Shown: one piece after another, positions 22,268 to 22,345 of the stretch
Position numbering within the stretch: position 1 is the stretch's first letter
Layout: each line of letters opens with the position of its first letter
Origin: Prolixibacteraceae bacterium
GTDB lineage: Bacteria; Bacteroidota; Bacteroidia; Bacteroidales; Prolixibacteraceae
DNA: 22,345 bases
Direction: 5' to 3'
NCBI GenBank assembly: GCA_003537645.1
Contig: DPRM01000141.1
Span: 1 to 22,345 of the forward strand
Position numbers and translations under genes: made by a program
Notes under the pieces: generated by a model
The model's database searches: none
Told to the model about the DNA's origin: nothing
Seen by the model: only the letters and a program-made list of their open reading frames with translations

Positions 22268-22345
22268 ATGGATAAATATATTGATCTACTGAAATCGCTG
22301 ATTTCGGTGCCTTCGCTTAGCAGGAATGAACAGGATGCTGCTCAT
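22268..22345 (+). CDS. N terminus of an M20 family deacylase, probable ArgE (partial at window end)
   Basis: Twenty-six residues are visible, starting MDKYIDLLKSLISVPSLSRN. The pattern LLKxLIxxPSxSRxEQ is the usual start of M20 zinc amidohydrolases such as acetylornithine deacetylase (ArgE) and succinyl-diaminopimelate desuccinylase (DapE). ArgE would hydrolyse N-succinyl- or N-acetylcitrulline, the step missing from the rest of the window, which makes this reading attractive. An in-frame ATG four codons upstream (22256) is an alternative start; neither has a Shine-Dalgarno sequence. The metal ligands lie beyond the window, so the family call is moderate and the substrate is inferred. Confidence 0.6.
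   Translation, partial: MDKYIDLLKSLISVPSLSRNEQDAAH

Noticed and set aside
1..22345. Genomic island, phage or defence system
   Set aside because: No integrase, transposase, phage, toxin or nuclease genes are visible, and the content is core amino-acid metabolism plus carbohydrate enzymes. The tRNA-Pro has no adjacent integrase or repeated 3' end.

Overview
The window looks like a chromosomal piece of a Bacteroidota genome, probably a Bacteroidales/Marinilabiliales-type marine or gut relative; I cannot name a genus. The reasons are a succinylornithine-type carbamoyltransferase (ArgF'), the argR-GNAT-argG-argC-argD-proC gene order known from Bacteroides, promoter elements matching the Bacteroidota TAnnTTTG -7 box, almost no Shine-Dalgarno sequences, and intergenic gaps packed with short GC-rich palindromic or degenerate repeats. 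No phage, transposase, CRISPR array or defence genes were seen.

Layout. Positions 1-192 hold a possible gene tail, a terminator and a tRNA-Pro(CGG) on the minus strand. Positions 193-656 are non-coding, with two strong hairpins downstream of argB. From 10963 down to 657 runs a long minus-strand arginine plus proline biosynthesis cluster: argR, a GNAT acyltransferase (the likely first enzyme), argG, argC, argD, proC, proB, proA, argF' and argB. The divergent carAB pair (11207-15631, plus strand) supplies carbamoyl phosphate to ArgF'. After the carB terminator come a secreted M29-like aminopeptidase homologue lacking several metal ligands (16027-17220) and a GH2 beta-galactosidase lipoprotein (17329-20532), both plus strand. 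A Gfo/Idh/MocA oxidoreductase with a Tat-type lipoprotein signal lies on the minus strand (20725-22050). Diverging from it at the right edge is the start of an M20 deacylase, likely argE.

How the genes work together. Glutamate is acylated (GNAT), phosphorylated (ArgB), reduced (ArgC), transaminated (ArgD), carbamoylated (ArgF', using CarAB product), deacylated (ArgE-like) and joined to aspartate (ArgG). ArgH is not in the window. ProB, ProA and ProC turn glutamate into proline from the same transcript. Pro90 of ArgF' indicates that the acyl group is succinyl rather than acetyl.

The most interesting signal is in the argR-carA intergenic region. It holds two divergent TATTTTTG -7 boxes and an ARG-box-like palindrome overlapping the argR promoter. 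Just before the carA start codon is a textbook intrinsic terminator (hairpin 11148-11180 plus a U-run) with no upstream plus-strand gene to terminate. It therefore looks like an attenuator of carAB, and a 13-codon reading frame with two Arg codons lies inside the hairpin. CarA and CarB themselves resemble eukaryotic CPS (CAD/CPS1) more than E. coli CPS.
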